64,000 nt of DNA from Streptomyces globosus. Lineage in GTDB: Bacteria; Actinomycetota; Actinomycetes; Streptomycetales; Streptomycetaceae. The notes under the pieces were generated by a model that saw only the letters and a program-made list of their open reading frames with translations, did not search any database and was not told where the DNA came from. Every line of letters starts with the position of its first letter. The stretch's first letter is position 1. Position numbers and translations under genes: made by a program. Where the stretch lies: contig NZ_CP030864.1 in NCBI RefSeq assembly GCF_003325375.1, forward strand, positions 310,001-374,000, written 5' to 3'. Of the stretch, positions 8,617-16,805 are shown in pieces.

Positions 8617-9369
8617 ATGAGCACCGCCCCGCACCCGACGACCTCCCCCACCCCCACCGCAGCCGCCCGGGCGCCCCGCCGCCGGACCGCGGCCCTGCGC
8701 CTCACCGCCCTCGCCGTCCTCCCCCTGGCCGTCACCACCCTCGGCACCGGCCCCGCCGCGGCGCACGGCGCGACCTCCGACCCCGTCAGCCGCAGTGTGG
8801 CCTGCACGAAGAACCGCACCGCGACCGAAGCCTGCCGCCTCGCCCTCGCCGCGAGCCCCGCCATCCCCGGCGACTGGAAGTCGATCGTCCAGGGCCGCGC
8901 CATCGACCACAGCACCCCCACCTCCTCGCCGCAGCACCGCGCCCGCATCCCCGACGGCAAGCTGTGCAGCGCCGGCAACGCCCAGTTCTCCGGCCTGGAC
9001 CTGCCCCGCGACGACTTCCCCTCCACGACCCTGCCCGGCGGCGCGGAGTACGACCTGCGCTACGACATCAGCGCCCTGCACAACCCGTACCGCATGGAGA
9101 TGTACGTCACGAAGGACGGCTACGACCCGAAGAAGCCGCTGAAGTGGTCCGACCTGGAGGACACCCCGTTCCTCAGCGCGGACAACACGGCGGCGACGGC
9201 GGCCCCGTCCGGCTACCTCGGCTCCAAGGCGTTCACGTTCAAGGCGGTGCTCCCCCAGAAGAAGGGCAAGCACCTGATCTACACGATCTGGCACGGCCTG
9301 AAGAAGCCCGACGGCTCCTTCCAGAGCGAGGAGGCCTTCTACTCCTGCTCGGACGTCACCTTCAGGTAG
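8617..9369 (+). CDS. AA10 lytic polysaccharide monooxygenase
   Basis: 250 residues. The N-terminus has a Tat-like RRRTAALRL motif and a hydrophobic segment, with cleavage at GPAAA/HGATS that would expose His50 as residue 1 of the mature enzyme. In AA10 enzymes this N-terminal His and a second His form the copper-binding histidine brace; His155 in ISALHNPY is the likely second ligand. The C-terminal KHLIYTIWHG and FYSCSDVTF segments match the family fold, with Cys available for disulfides. No extra CBM is attached; binding may be supplied by the CBM2-FN3 protein upstream. It should oxidatively cleave crystalline chitin or cellulose, but the substrate is not resolved. The ribosome site AGGAGCA precedes the ATG. 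Confidence 0.92.
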   Translation: MSTAPHPTTSPTPTAAARAPRRRTAALRLTALAVLPLAVTTLGTGPAAAHGATSDPVSRSVACTKNRTATEACRLALAASPAIPGDWKSIVQGRAIDHSTPTSSPQHRARIPDGKLCSAGNAQFSGLDLPRDDFPSTTLPGGAEYDLRYDISALHNPYRMEMYVTKDGYDPKKPLKWSDLEDTPFLSADNTAATAAPSGYLGSKAFTFKAVLPQKKGKHLIYTIWHGLKKPDGSFQSEEAFYSCSDVTFR

Positions 9370-9440
9370 CCCCCGAGACCGAGGGGGGAGGGCCGGCCAC
9401 CCCACCGCCGCCCTCCCCCCTCACCTTGGCCGCCTAAGGT

Positions 9441-9896
9441 GTGTCCGTGAACCACCTGGACGACCAGCCGCACGTGACCCTGCTGTGCCGGGACGACACC
9501 TCCGTCGGAGTCCGTTTCGGTGACCGGTCCGCACCCGACGGATACTGCGTGCAGTACGCGGTGGACCTGTGGGCCCCGGGCATGACCGCCCGGCTCGACG
9601 GCGCCGTGGCCTGGGTCCGCGGCAGCGACCTCGCCCCCTTTCTGGCCGGGCTGGCCGAGGACTTCCGCGGTTGGGACGGCGAGCGGACCTGGCAGACCCA
9701 CGACGGCGACCTGACCGTGACAGCTGTCCACCGCTCCGGCGGGCACACCGGCCTGACCTGGACGCTGCGCCCCTGGCGGCTGTCGGCGGGCGGCTGGAGC
9801 GCCTCGGCGACCACGTGGCTGGAAGCCGGAGAGGACATGCGCTCCTTCGCCGCCGATATCGGCCACTTCCTCGCCTGGGAACCCGCACACCCGTAG
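9441..9896 (+). CDS. DUF6228-like hypothetical protein
   Basis: 151 residues, soluble and acidic, with no signal or membrane segment. Segments such as GYCVQYAVDLWAPGMTARLD, FRGWDGERTWQTHDGDLTV and SGGHTGLTWTLRPW match my recollection of the DUF6228 family common in Streptomyces. The start is a GTG at 9441; a second GTG at 9447 is also possible. The gene ends in a perfect hairpin that includes its stop codon. Function unknown. Confidence 0.75.
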   Translation: MSVNHLDDQPHVTLLCRDDTSVGVRFGDRSAPDGYCVQYAVDLWAPGMTARLDGAVAWVRGSDLAPFLAGLAEDFRGWDGERTWQTHDGDLTVTAVHRSGGHTGLTWTLRPWRLSAGGWSASATTWLEAGEDMRSFAADIGHFLAWEPAHP

Positions 9897-9918
9897 GCCG
9901 GGCCCGCAGGGCCCGGCC
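9896..9918 (+). terminator. hairpin starting within the stop codon
   Basis: A perfect 10-bp stem (9896-9905 with 9909-9918) with a 3-base loop starts at the last base of the TAG of the preceding gene. Confidence 0.65.
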
Positions 9919-10020
9919 ACCGCGGACAAGATCGACATCAGAGTGTAGAGCCCACTGAACGCGACATCCGGGGCATCGGGGATGCTGGTCCTCCGCACGG
10001 TCGCGAAAGGGGCGGCGTTC

Positions 10021-10938
10021 ATGGTGACTTGGCAGGACCAGTTACGGACGGCCCGCACCTGGCGGGACTACCGCCAGGCCCTCCACGCCTTCTGGATGGA
10101 CGACCTCGACGTCGACACGCTCGGCGAACTGGGCCGGACGATGGCCGAAAGGGCCGCGGCATTCGACGGGCACGCCGGCGCCAATGGCTTCGACCGGGTC
10201 CTCGACCGGACCCTCCCCGACACCCGGCCGGACTGGGCGGAGGTCGAGTTGTGCGTACGAACCCGCGCGGAGCACCGCCCGGGCGGGGACGCCGCCGGCC
10301 TCGTCGCCCGATGGGCCGAAGGCTACCGCGCATGCGGAGGCGACCCCGGGCCCTGCACACCGCAGCACCGGGCAGCGCCAGGGGGGGGGCGGAGGCGCCG
10401 GGCGGCCAGGGCCGCGGCGGTGCTGCTGCTCGCTGCCGGGGGCATCGCCGCCGGCGCGTTCCAGGTCGGGGACTGGTGGAGGGACCGGCAGGGCCCGGCC
10501 GGCAACACAGCGGGCTCCGGGGAGTCGCCCATCCCCGGGAGCACTTCCGAAGGGACCGACGGAAACCGAAGCCGCCCCTCCAGCCCGCCGAGCCCCAGCC
10601 CGGACTCCACCCCGCCCCCGTCGGCCGACGGCGGCGGACCCCGTTCGTTCGCCGCCGTGATCAGGTGGTCCGACGACGGCGCGAACGGCACCGACCCCTC
10701 ACCGAGGGTGTGGGCCTACGACTCGCCCACCGAAGGCGGCGAGGCGCACCACAACGGCTTCTACGAGCCGGACCAGCACTTCCACGTCCAGTGCCAGGTC
10801 ACCAACGGCCGGGTCTTCCCCCTCGGCGACGCCTACCAGGGCCCCCGCCGCGAGGGCGTCTGGTACCGCGTCCAGCCCGGCAAGTGGGTCCCCGCTGCGT
10901 ACGTCGACGCCGTCACTGCTCCCCTGCCCGCCTGCTGA
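10021..10938 (+). CDS. membrane protein with external SH3-like domain
   Basis: 305 residues. The first ~120 are a cytoplasmic domain rich in Trp, Asp and Arg (WQDQLRTARTWRDYRQALHA). A transmembrane helix follows (AAAVLLLAAGGIAAGAFQV), then a Ser/Pro-rich stalk (~155-205) and an outer domain with SH3-like features (EPDQHFHVQCQVTNGRVFPL and WYRVQPGKWVPAAYVDAV). Such domains usually bind cell-wall peptides. The ATG at 10021 is chosen for its AAAGGGG ribosome site; an ATG at 9982 is in frame but lacks one. The next gene also encodes SH3-like domains and starts 61 bases downstream, so the two probably form an operon. Confidence 0.8.
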   Translation: MVTWQDQLRTARTWRDYRQALHAFWMDDLDVDTLGELGRTMAERAAAFDGHAGANGFDRVLDRTLPDTRPDWAEVELCVRTRAEHRPGGDAAGLVARWAEGYRACGGDPGPCTPQHRAAPGGGRRRRAARAAAVLLLAAGGIAAGAFQVGDWWRDRQGPAGNTAGSGESPIPGSTSEGTDGNRSRPSSPPSPSPDSTPPPSADGGGPRSFAAVIRWSDDGANGTDPSPRVWAYDSPTEGGEAHHNGFYEPDQHFHVQCQVTNGRVFPLGDAYQGPRREGVWYRVQPGKWVPAAYVDAVTAPLPAC

Positions 10939-10998
10939 CCCCCACCCGCACCGCATCCACCGGCGCCACCGGTGCCACCGGCGAGAGGGAGCCGCACC

Positions 10999-11958
10999 GT
11001 GTCACCATCCAGCACACCCCGACGCAGGAACCGCACGTTCGCGCTGACCGCGGCGGCGGTGACGGCGGTCGCCGTCACCGCCGCCGGAGCCGGCTGCCTG
11101 GCGGGCCGCAGTGAGCCGACGGCCCCCGACCGGCCTGCCGTCGAGATGGCCGGCAAGCCGGGCACCCTGCCCCACCCGGAGATCACCCGGCTCTCGGGCG
11201 CCAGCCGCGTGAAGTCCGACAGCCCCGGCCACCCCGTCAAGATCCGCCCCTGCCCCGGCCCCGCCCCGTACGGCAGCCACGGCTGCCACGAGTCGTCCAT
11301 CCGCTTCCTGCCCGACGACACCCCCGTACGCATGTGGTGCTGGACCGACACGACGGCCCCCGACGCGCGACCGCCGTCCGACAAGCGCTGGTTCTACGTC
11401 ATCGAGGCCGACGGCAGCCCCCACCCCGGCGAGGCGGGGTACGTCCACTCGGCACTGATTCCGACCGCCGAACAGATCCGGGTGCCGGAGTGCACCACCC
11501 GGCGGCTCCTGGAGGCGGCCCCGCTGCCCCCGGCCCAGACCGACCCGGCCCCGGACCCGAGCCCCGACCCCGCCCCCAACCGGCCCGCCCGTCCGACGCC
11601 CGCCCCTCCCACCGCGCCGGCCGCGTCCCCCGCACCGCCGGCCGACAGCACGCCGGCCCCGCCGCCGGCCGGGCGCACCGTCACCCAGCAGAGCGGACGC
11701 CACGGATCCCCGACGTTCACCGACCCGCACGCCGTGAGCGGCCCGGGGCAGCGGATCCCGGCCCACAGCCGGGTGGAGGTGCAGTGCCGGGTCCACGCGC
11801 CCGGGATGAAGTCCGCCAACCCCGACGGCTGGTGGTACCGGATCGCCGACAGCCCGTGGAACGGCCGCTACTACGCGGTGGCCAACACCTTCATGAACGG
11901 CGACACCCCGGGCCAGACCCCACCCACCAACACGGACTGGACGGTCCCCGTCTGCTGA
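10999..11958 (+). CDS. exported protein with two SH3-like regions
   Basis: 319 residues from a GTG preceded by GAGAGGGA. The N-terminus has basic residues, a hydrophobic stretch and a possible lipobox (TAAGAG/C), so it may be a lipoprotein or be held by a signal anchor. Two SH3-like regions flank a Pro/Ala-rich linker: residues ~85-165 (VRMWCWTDTT, then KRWFYVIEADG) and ~230-319 (SRVEVQCRVHAPGM, then GWWYRIADSPWNGRYYAV). The second resembles the outer domain of the preceding protein. Probable cell-envelope binding protein; no enzymatic motif is visible. Confidence 0.78.
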   Translation: MSPSSTPRRRNRTFALTAAAVTAVAVTAAGAGCLAGRSEPTAPDRPAVEMAGKPGTLPHPEITRLSGASRVKSDSPGHPVKIRPCPGPAPYGSHGCHESSIRFLPDDTPVRMWCWTDTTAPDARPPSDKRWFYVIEADGSPHPGEAGYVHSALIPTAEQIRVPECTTRRLLEAAPLPPAQTDPAPDPSPDPAPNRPARPTPAPPTAPAASPAPPADSTPAPPPAGRTVTQQSGRHGSPTFTDPHAVSGPGQRIPAHSRVEVQCRVHAPGMKSANPDGWWYRIADSPWNGRYYAVANTFMNGDTPGQTPPTNTDWTVPVC

Positions 11959-12113
11959 CCGCGGTGCCGTTGCCGCCGCGCCTGCCGCCGCGGACCGCTC
12001 CTGCGAATGTGCCCCCGGCATGTCCCGGCGGGCGTAGGGTCCGACGGGCAACGACGACCGGGACCGGCCCGCGCCTCCCCATGGGCCGTTTCGACGAACG
12101 TGTGGAGAAGCCG

Positions 12114-13097
12114 ATGGAGCCACTGGTGTTCCACAGCAGCGACCTGGACGAGACCGAGGCCTTCCTCTCCGGCACCTACACGGCTGTACGGATCGCCCCC
12201 GCGGACGGCGACGGCCCGACCAGCACCCGGCTGATGCGCCGGACCACGCCCGGGTTCAGCGTGAACGAGTTCGAGATCGGCTTCGCCCTGCGGTACGCGG
12301 CGCAGCCCCTCGGCCGGGTCTGCGTGGCGACGGTCCGCTCCGGCACCGTGTCCGTGGACGCGGACGGCACCGGCCCCGCCGCCACCTTCGGGCCCGGCGA
12401 CACCTTCCTCCACGCCGTCCCGGACCGCCCCTACCGCGGCTCCCTGGACTCCGTATGCCAGACCGCGGTGCTCTTCGACCCCGACCTCCTCCCGCGGGTC
12501 GCCGCCCGCGGTGCCCGGGACCGCGGGCCCGTCCGCCTGACCGGCCGCCGTCCGCTGAGCGCGCAGGCCGGCCGGCAGCTCGCCGGCACGCTCGCCCACC
12601 TCGCCCACCTCGCCGCGCTGCCCCGGCAGCTGCGGACCGAACTGATGCTGGGCAGCGCCGCGCAACTCCTCGCCGCCACCGCTTTGGCCACGCTGCCCAG
12701 CACCCTCGGCCCCGAGGGCCACGGGCCGGGCGGCAGCCCGGGCCCGGCGCCCGTCGACGGCCGGGACTCCGGGACGGGAACTCTCCGCCGCGCCATCGCG
12801 TTCATCGAGGACAACGCCGACCGCGACATCTCCCTCGCCGACATCTCCGCCGCCGCCCGCGTCACCCCGCGGGCCCTGCAATACGCCTTCTCCCGGCACG
12901 CAGGTACGACCCCGCTGGCGTACTTGCGTGCCGTGCGCCTGGCAGCCGCGCACGCCGACCTGGCAGCAGCCGACCCCTCGACGGGAGCCACCGTCTCGGC
13001 GGTCGCCGCGCGCTGGGGCTTCGCCCACACCGGCCGCTTCGCGGCCGCGTACCGCCGCCGCTACGGAAGCAGCCCGTCCGCCACCCTCCTCAGCTGA
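12114..13097 (+). CDS. AraC-family transcriptional regulator
   Basis: 327 residues. The N-terminal ~180 residues resemble the AraC ligand-binding domain found in ArpR/ActR-like regulators (FSVNEFEIGF, then FGPGDTFLHAVPDRPYRG). The C-terminal ~100 residues are a complete double HTH: LRRAIAFIEDNADRDISLAD, ARVTPRALQYAFSRHAGTTP and the second helix pair ending WGFAHTGRFAAAYRRRYGSS. The start at 12114 has GGAGAAG upstream. It ends only 6 bases before the first repeat of CRISPR array 1, so readthrough would enter the array antisense to crRNA. There is no obvious dedicated target operon; the flanking envelope genes are the nearest candidates. Confidence 0.88.
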   Translation: MEPLVFHSSDLDETEAFLSGTYTAVRIAPADGDGPTSTRLMRRTTPGFSVNEFEIGFALRYAAQPLGRVCVATVRSGTVSVDADGTGPAATFGPGDTFLHAVPDRPYRGSLDSVCQTAVLFDPDLLPRVAARGARDRGPVRLTGRRPLSAQAGRQLAGTLAHLAHLAALPRQLRTELMLGSAAQLLAATALATLPSTLGPEGHGPGGSPGPAPVDGRDSGTGTLRRAIAFIEDNADRDISLADISAAARVTPRALQYAFSRHAGTTPLAYLRAVRLAAAHADLAAADPSTGATVSAVAARWGFAHTGRFAAAYRRRYGSSPSATLLS

Positions 13098-13103
13098 CCC
13101 AGC

Positions 13104-13924
13104 GGAGCATCCCCGCGCCCGCGGGGTCCACGTCGACCGGCCCCTGGCCGCCGCCGCCGACACCGGAGCATCCCCGCGGGTGCGGGGTCCACGTGCCGGC
13201 GTGGAGGTTGCGGTAGTAGGAGATCGGAGCATCCCCGCAGGTGCGGGGTCCACGAGCCTGCCTGTGTTAGCACGGCGATGACGATCGGAGCATCCCCGCG
13301 GGTGCGGGGTCCACCGGGCGGCCTTCGCGAACCGGGGGCCCCAGCAGGGAGTATCCCCGCGGGTGCGGGGTCCACCTCCGGGCGAGCGCCCTGCGAGGAG
13401 GATCGGCCGGAGCATCCCCGCGGGTGCGGGGTCCACGTGGCGGGCGGCGGGCGAGTCCGCCGAGCTGGCGGAGCATCCCCGCGGGTGCGGGGTCCACGGG
13501 CGGGGGCCGCTTCGCTCATCCGATGGAGCCGGAGCATCCCCGCGGGTGCGGGGTCCACCGCTCTACCTCAACGACGACGGCCCCTCCTCGCGGAGCATCC
13601 CCGCGGGTGCGGGGTCCACCCCCGCAGCGCCTTGCCGCCGACCGCCTTGCCCGGAGCATCCCCGCGGGTGCGGGGTCCACGACCGCGAAGCTGCCGACGT
13701 GGCGGACGCGGTGGGAGCATCCCCGCGGGTGCGGGGTCCACGCATCCGAGAGCTGCGCGCGGGCGTCGTAGACCGGAGCATCCCCGCGGGTGCGGGGTCC
13801 ACACGGCTCCCGGCGCCGGAGAGAAGGACGCCGCCGGAGCATCCCCGCGGGTGCGGGGTCCACCAATCTCGCGCAGGCGCCCGAGCCGGCTGGAGAGGAG
13901 CATCCCCGCGGGTGCGGGGTCCAC
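13104..13924 (-). CRISPR. CRISPR array 1, type I-E, 14 repeats and 13 spacers
   Basis: Fourteen 28-base repeats start at 13104 and then exactly every 61 bases to 13897, so all 13 spacers are 33 bases (equivalently 29+32 with the variable base before GGAG assigned to the repeat). On the + strand repeats begin GGAGCATCCCCGC, have a GGGT loop and end GCGGGGTCCAC. Variants: the leftmost repeat has GCGCCCGCGGGG in its core, 13226 has a GCAGGT core and 13348 begins GGAGTAT. crRNA orientation is the minus strand (GTGGACCCCGC...GCGGGGATGCTCC), as in E. coli I-E repeats. The leader is therefore on the right, next to cas2, and the left end is the old end. Confidence 0.97.
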
Positions 13925-13972
13925 GCTTATTGAGCTGGGGTTCTATCGGGGTCGGTGGCTGTTTTCATTTGG
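13925..13972 (-). promoter_or_regulatory. CRISPR leader of array 1, overlapping the cas2 3' end
   Basis: The sequence beside the last repeat aligns with that beside array 2 for about 48 bases, sharing TGAGCTGGGG and GTTTTCATT at the same spacing. Because it lies at the 5' end of the transcribed (minus) strand it should be the conserved leader used for transcription and spacer integration. It overlaps the last ~30 bases of the cas2 coding region (stop at 13943-13945). Confidence 0.75.
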
Positions 13973-14251
13973 TTGGGTTTTGGGTCTGGCGGAGAGGATG
14001 AGGCCGTCGAAGTCGACCGGCTGCCAGCGTTCGCGTCCTGCAGTGCGAACGGCCCAGCCTTGTTCGTTGGCCGCGGGTTCGATGAGGATGGCCTGGCCGT
14101 CGCCGATTCTGGTGGCGAGGAGTTCCCAGAGGCGGTCGCGGATGCGGCGGCTGGGGTTGCCGACGAAGACGCCGGCGCTCGCTTCCACCATCCAGCGGGT
14201 GAGGTGTCCTCGGAGGCCTTCGGGTGCGGCGATGAGGATGATGACGGTCAT
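13943..14251 (-). CDS. cas2: Cas2e, adaptation endoribonuclease-fold protein
   Basis: 102 residues of the type I-E Cas2 family (MTVIILIAAPEGLRGHLTRW, then WMVEASAGVFVGNPSRRIRD and the RERWQPVDFDGLIL tail strand). Cas2e dimers bridge two Cas1 dimers in the spacer-integration complex. The ATG overlaps the cas1 stop as ATGA. The last ~10 residues (PNENSHRPR end) are encoded by DNA that matches the CRISPR leader, so the gene's end and the leader are shared. It is the last gene of the cas operon and abuts array 1. Confidence 0.95.
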   Translation of the reverse strand: MTVIILIAAPEGLRGHLTRWMVEASAGVFVGNPSRRIRDRLWELLATRIGDGQAILIEPAANEQGWAVRTAGRERWQPVDFDGLILSARPKTQPNENSHRPR

Positions 14252-15243
14252 GGTGTGGGATCGGGCTCGTCGGGGTCGGGGCCGATGACCGCGATGTGGT
14301 TGTCGGTCATGCCGTGTGGCGAGAGGTCGGCGTGGGCGGCGTAGTTGGTGCCGCCGGGGACGGTGCCGAGGTGTTCGTCCCACAGGAGGTTTGCTTCGTG
14401 GTCCTCGGAGTCGGTGCCTTCGGGGGTGAGGAGGGCTTTTACGTCGGTGACGATGCGGCCGAGGAGTTTGTGGCGGGCGATGAGGTCGCGCAGGCCGAGG
14501 CGGGCGTCGCGTTCTTCGGTGAGGCCTTGGGCTGCGAGGGGGATGGTGTATTCGGCTTTGTAGAGGTCGGCGATGTCGAGGACGAAGGAGGTGGCTTTGC
14601 CGGTGTGGACGAAGCCGAGGCCCGGGCTGGCGCCGAGGCCGATGATGACCGCGTGGCAGATGCCGTACAGGGCTGCGTTGGCTGCGGACAGGAGGCGGTT
14701 GAGGTCGTCGCCTGCTGCGAAGGCATCGCCGGGTTTGTAGTCGCGGCCGTTCCAGGGGACTCCGGTGCGGGCTGCGTGGGCGCGGTAGATCTTGCGGACG
14801 CGGGTGCCTTCGCGGCCGCGGAGTTGTTGCATGGTGAGGCCGGAGACGTCTTCGCCGGGGAAGCGCATGGCATACATGGAGCGGGCGACGGCGAGGCGTT
14901 CCTTGGGGCGGGTGACGAGCCAGGCTTGCTGGTGGAGGAGGCCGGCACCGCGGCTGGGGCCGAGGCCGGCCGCGTACATGCGGACGCCCTGCTCGCCGAC
15001 CCAGCACACGGTGGTGCCGGAGTCGGCGAGCAGGCGGATGGCGCCGTGGGTGACGCGTGTGCCGGGGCCCAGGAGCATGACGGCGACCATGGAGGCGGGG
15101 ACACGGACGCTTTGGCGTTTGTTGATGATGACGATGGCGTTCTCGTCGCGGTCGAGGTGGCTTCGTTCGACGTAGACGCTGGATACGCGGTCGACGAGGC
15201 GGTGGAGGTCGCGGGGGTCTGCCTTCCACCAGATGTCGGGCAC
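14248..15243 (-). CDS. cas1: Cas1e integrase
   Basis: 331 residues, the usual Cas1e length. The N-terminal beta domain (RVSSVYVERSHLDRDENAIV) is followed by the alpha-helical catalytic domain with the conserved Glu region (NAALYGICHAVIIGLG), His (LGFVHTG) and Asp (SFVLDIADLYK) segments that hold the metal-binding triad. It catalyses spacer integration with Cas2 at the leader end of the arrays. It overlaps cas2 by 4 bases and follows cas6e with 6 bases between, within one minus-strand operon. Confidence 0.96.
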   Translation of the reverse strand: MPDIWWKADPRDLHRLVDRVSSVYVERSHLDRDENAIVIINKRQSVRVPASMVAVMLLGPGTRVTHGAIRLLADSGTTVCWVGEQGVRMYAAGLGPSRGAGLLHQQAWLVTRPKERLAVARSMYAMRFPGEDVSGLTMQQLRGREGTRVRKIYRAHAARTGVPWNGRDYKPGDAFAAGDDLNRLLSAANAALYGICHAVIIGLGASPGLGFVHTGKATSFVLDIADLYKAEYTIPLAAQGLTEERDARLGLRDLIARHKLLGRIVTDVKALLTPEGTDSEDHEANLLWDEHLGTVPGGTNYAAHADLSPHGMTDNHIAVIGPDPDEPDPTP

Positions 15244-15249
15244 GGGCGG

Positions 15250-16011
15250 TTACGGCCTTTCGGTGATCGGGGCGAGGGTGAGGAGTCCGCATCCGTAGGC
15301 CTTGGAGGGGCCGATGCCGGTCAGGAGGTGGTGGGTCAGCAGGGTGGGGTCGGTGATGCGCAGGCGGCCTTCGAAGGTGACGGCGTTCATGACGACGCGG
15401 GCTTCTTTGGTGGTGGGCCCTTTGCCGAAGGAGTGGCGTTGGCGGCTGGTGATGCGGAGGTCTGGTGGGGGCGTGCCGTCGGTGGTGTGGGTGTCGTGGA
15501 GGTCGGGGGCGGTGGGGATGTCGAAGCCCCAGCGGGTGGTGCGTGTGAGGAACCAGTTGAGTTGGGCGGTGGCGGTGCGGTGGCCGAGGCGGAATCCGCG
15601 GCGGCGTTCGCCGGTGTCGATGCGTTGCTGTTGTTGTTCGGTGGGTTTGGTGGGGCTGGTGGTGTTCTGGACGGGGTTGGCGGTGAGTCGGAAGGCGAAG
15701 CTGCGGCCGGCGGCGAGTTGCCGGAGGAGGGGGGTGTAGTCGCGTATGGCGTAGTGCTCGCCCTCGGCGCCGGGCCATCCGGCTGTTTCGACGAGGTGGG
15801 TCCAGTCGGGTTTGTCGGTGGTGAGGACGAACAGGTGGGGGCGGTGGGGGTTGTCGGGGTCGAGGCGCCAGAGGGTGCGTGCCTGGTCGGGGAGGCCGGG
15901 GAGGCCTCCTTGGACGGCGGCGTGCATGGCGCGGGGGCTGGCCAGGAGGCGCCGGCTCTCGGCGCGCAGGGGGTTGATGCGGATGCGGGAGAGGTAGGGC
16001 ATGCGGGTCAC
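15250..16011 (-). CDS. cas6e: Cas6e crRNA endoribonuclease
   Basis: 253 residues from a GTG that overlaps the cas5e stop as GTGA; an ATG nine bases later (16002) is the alternative. The family start MPYLSRIRINPLR and the RAMP-type C-terminal Gly-rich loop (LLTGIGPSKAYGCGLLTLAP) are clear. A His in GEHYAIRDY or nearby may serve in catalysis. Cas6e cuts each repeat at the 3' base of its hairpin and stays bound to the crRNA. Here one Cas6e must process two repeat types whose loops are reverse complements. Confidence 0.93.
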   Translation of the reverse strand: MTRMPYLSRIRINPLRAESRRLLASPRAMHAAVQGGLPGLPDQARTLWRLDPDNPHRPHLFVLTTDKPDWTHLVETAGWPGAEGEHYAIRDYTPLLRQLAAGRSFAFRLTANPVQNTTSPTKPTEQQQQRIDTGERRRGFRLGHRTATAQLNWFLTRTTRWGFDIPTAPDLHDTHTTDGTPPPDLRITSRQRHSFGKGPTTKEARVVMNAVTFEGRLRITDPTLLTHHLLTGIGPSKAYGCGLLTLAPITERP

Positions 16012-16805
16012 CAGCCCAGGAGGGCGAAGGGGTCGTGGCCGCCGGTGGGGCCGGGGTGTGCGGGGTCGGGTGTGAGGCCGGTGGGGGCTGGGAGGTAGGT
16101 GTGGCGGGTGCGGCGGGTGGTGTAGGTGCGGTTTTGGGGGGCGAAGGAGAGGGGGACGTCGTCGCGGACGTCGTCTCCGGCGGGGTCGTCGAGGGTGGCG
16201 GGCAGGTCGATGCGGGCTGCGTTGCCGTTGGTGCGGCCCCAGCGTGTGCGGACGGCCTCGGTGGCTTGCCAGGGCTCTTCGCGGAGTGCGTCTTCGAGTG
16301 GGGCGATGCGCCGACCGAGGAGGAGGGGTTGTGCGGGCGGGCAGGAGCGGCGGCCCAGGGCGAGGGGGAAGGCGGGGTGGCGGACGGCGTGGGCGAGGGT
16401 GTCGATGAGGCCTTCGGGGCCTTCGACGGCGGCGAGGAAGACGGCGTCCTGGAGGTAGAAGCGCTGGGTGATGTGGGTGTGTTTGGCGGGTGAGGTGGGT
16501 TTCTGCCGGCCCTTGGCGCTGACGGCGGCGGAGAGCAGGGGCTGGCCGCGGTAGTCGCCGACGGTGTGGTAGTCGCGCAGGATGCTGCCGGGCTGGTCGA
16601 TGCGGATGCCGAGGGCGAGTCCGGCGAGGTCGTCCAGGGGTGCGTGGCGGGGGCGGCCGGCGGCTGCGGCAAGCAGGCCGACGATGCCGGACTTGGTGGG
16701 TTCGGGCCGTGTTTCGCGCCGGTTGAAGGCGCTGCGGTCGCCCCATGACTGCAGCGGCCCGGCGAGGCGCAGCAGTAGGACGGAGCGGGGGCCGGGGGCG
16801 GTCAC
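16008..16805 (-). CDS. cas5e: Cas5e, Cascade subunit
   Basis: 265 residues. The RAMP N-terminus LLLRLAGPLQSWGDRSAFNR and RRETRPEPTKSGIVGLLAAA match the Cas5e signature. The C-terminal part (ALREEPWQATEAVRTRWGRT) is typical. Cas5e binds the 5' handle of the crRNA within Cascade. It overlaps cas7e and cas6e by four bases at each end, showing tight operon translation. Confidence 0.95.
   Translation of the reverse strand: MTAPGPRSVLLLRLAGPLQSWGDRSAFNRRETRPEPTKSGIVGLLAAAAGRPRHAPLDDLAGLALGIRIDQPGSILRDYHTVGDYRGQPLLSAAVSAKGRQKPTSPAKHTHITQRFYLQDAVFLAAVEGPEGLIDTLAHAVRHPAFPLALGRRSCPPAQPLLLGRRIAPLEDALREEPWQATEAVRTRWGRTNGNAARIDLPATLDDPAGDDVRDDVPLSFAPQNRTYTTRRTRHTYLPAPTGLTPDPAHPGPTGGHDPFALLGW

Noticed and set aside
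13061..13924. Long open frames across CRISPR array 1 on both strands
   Set aside because: They only translate the repeat every 61 bases and have no independent coding signal.
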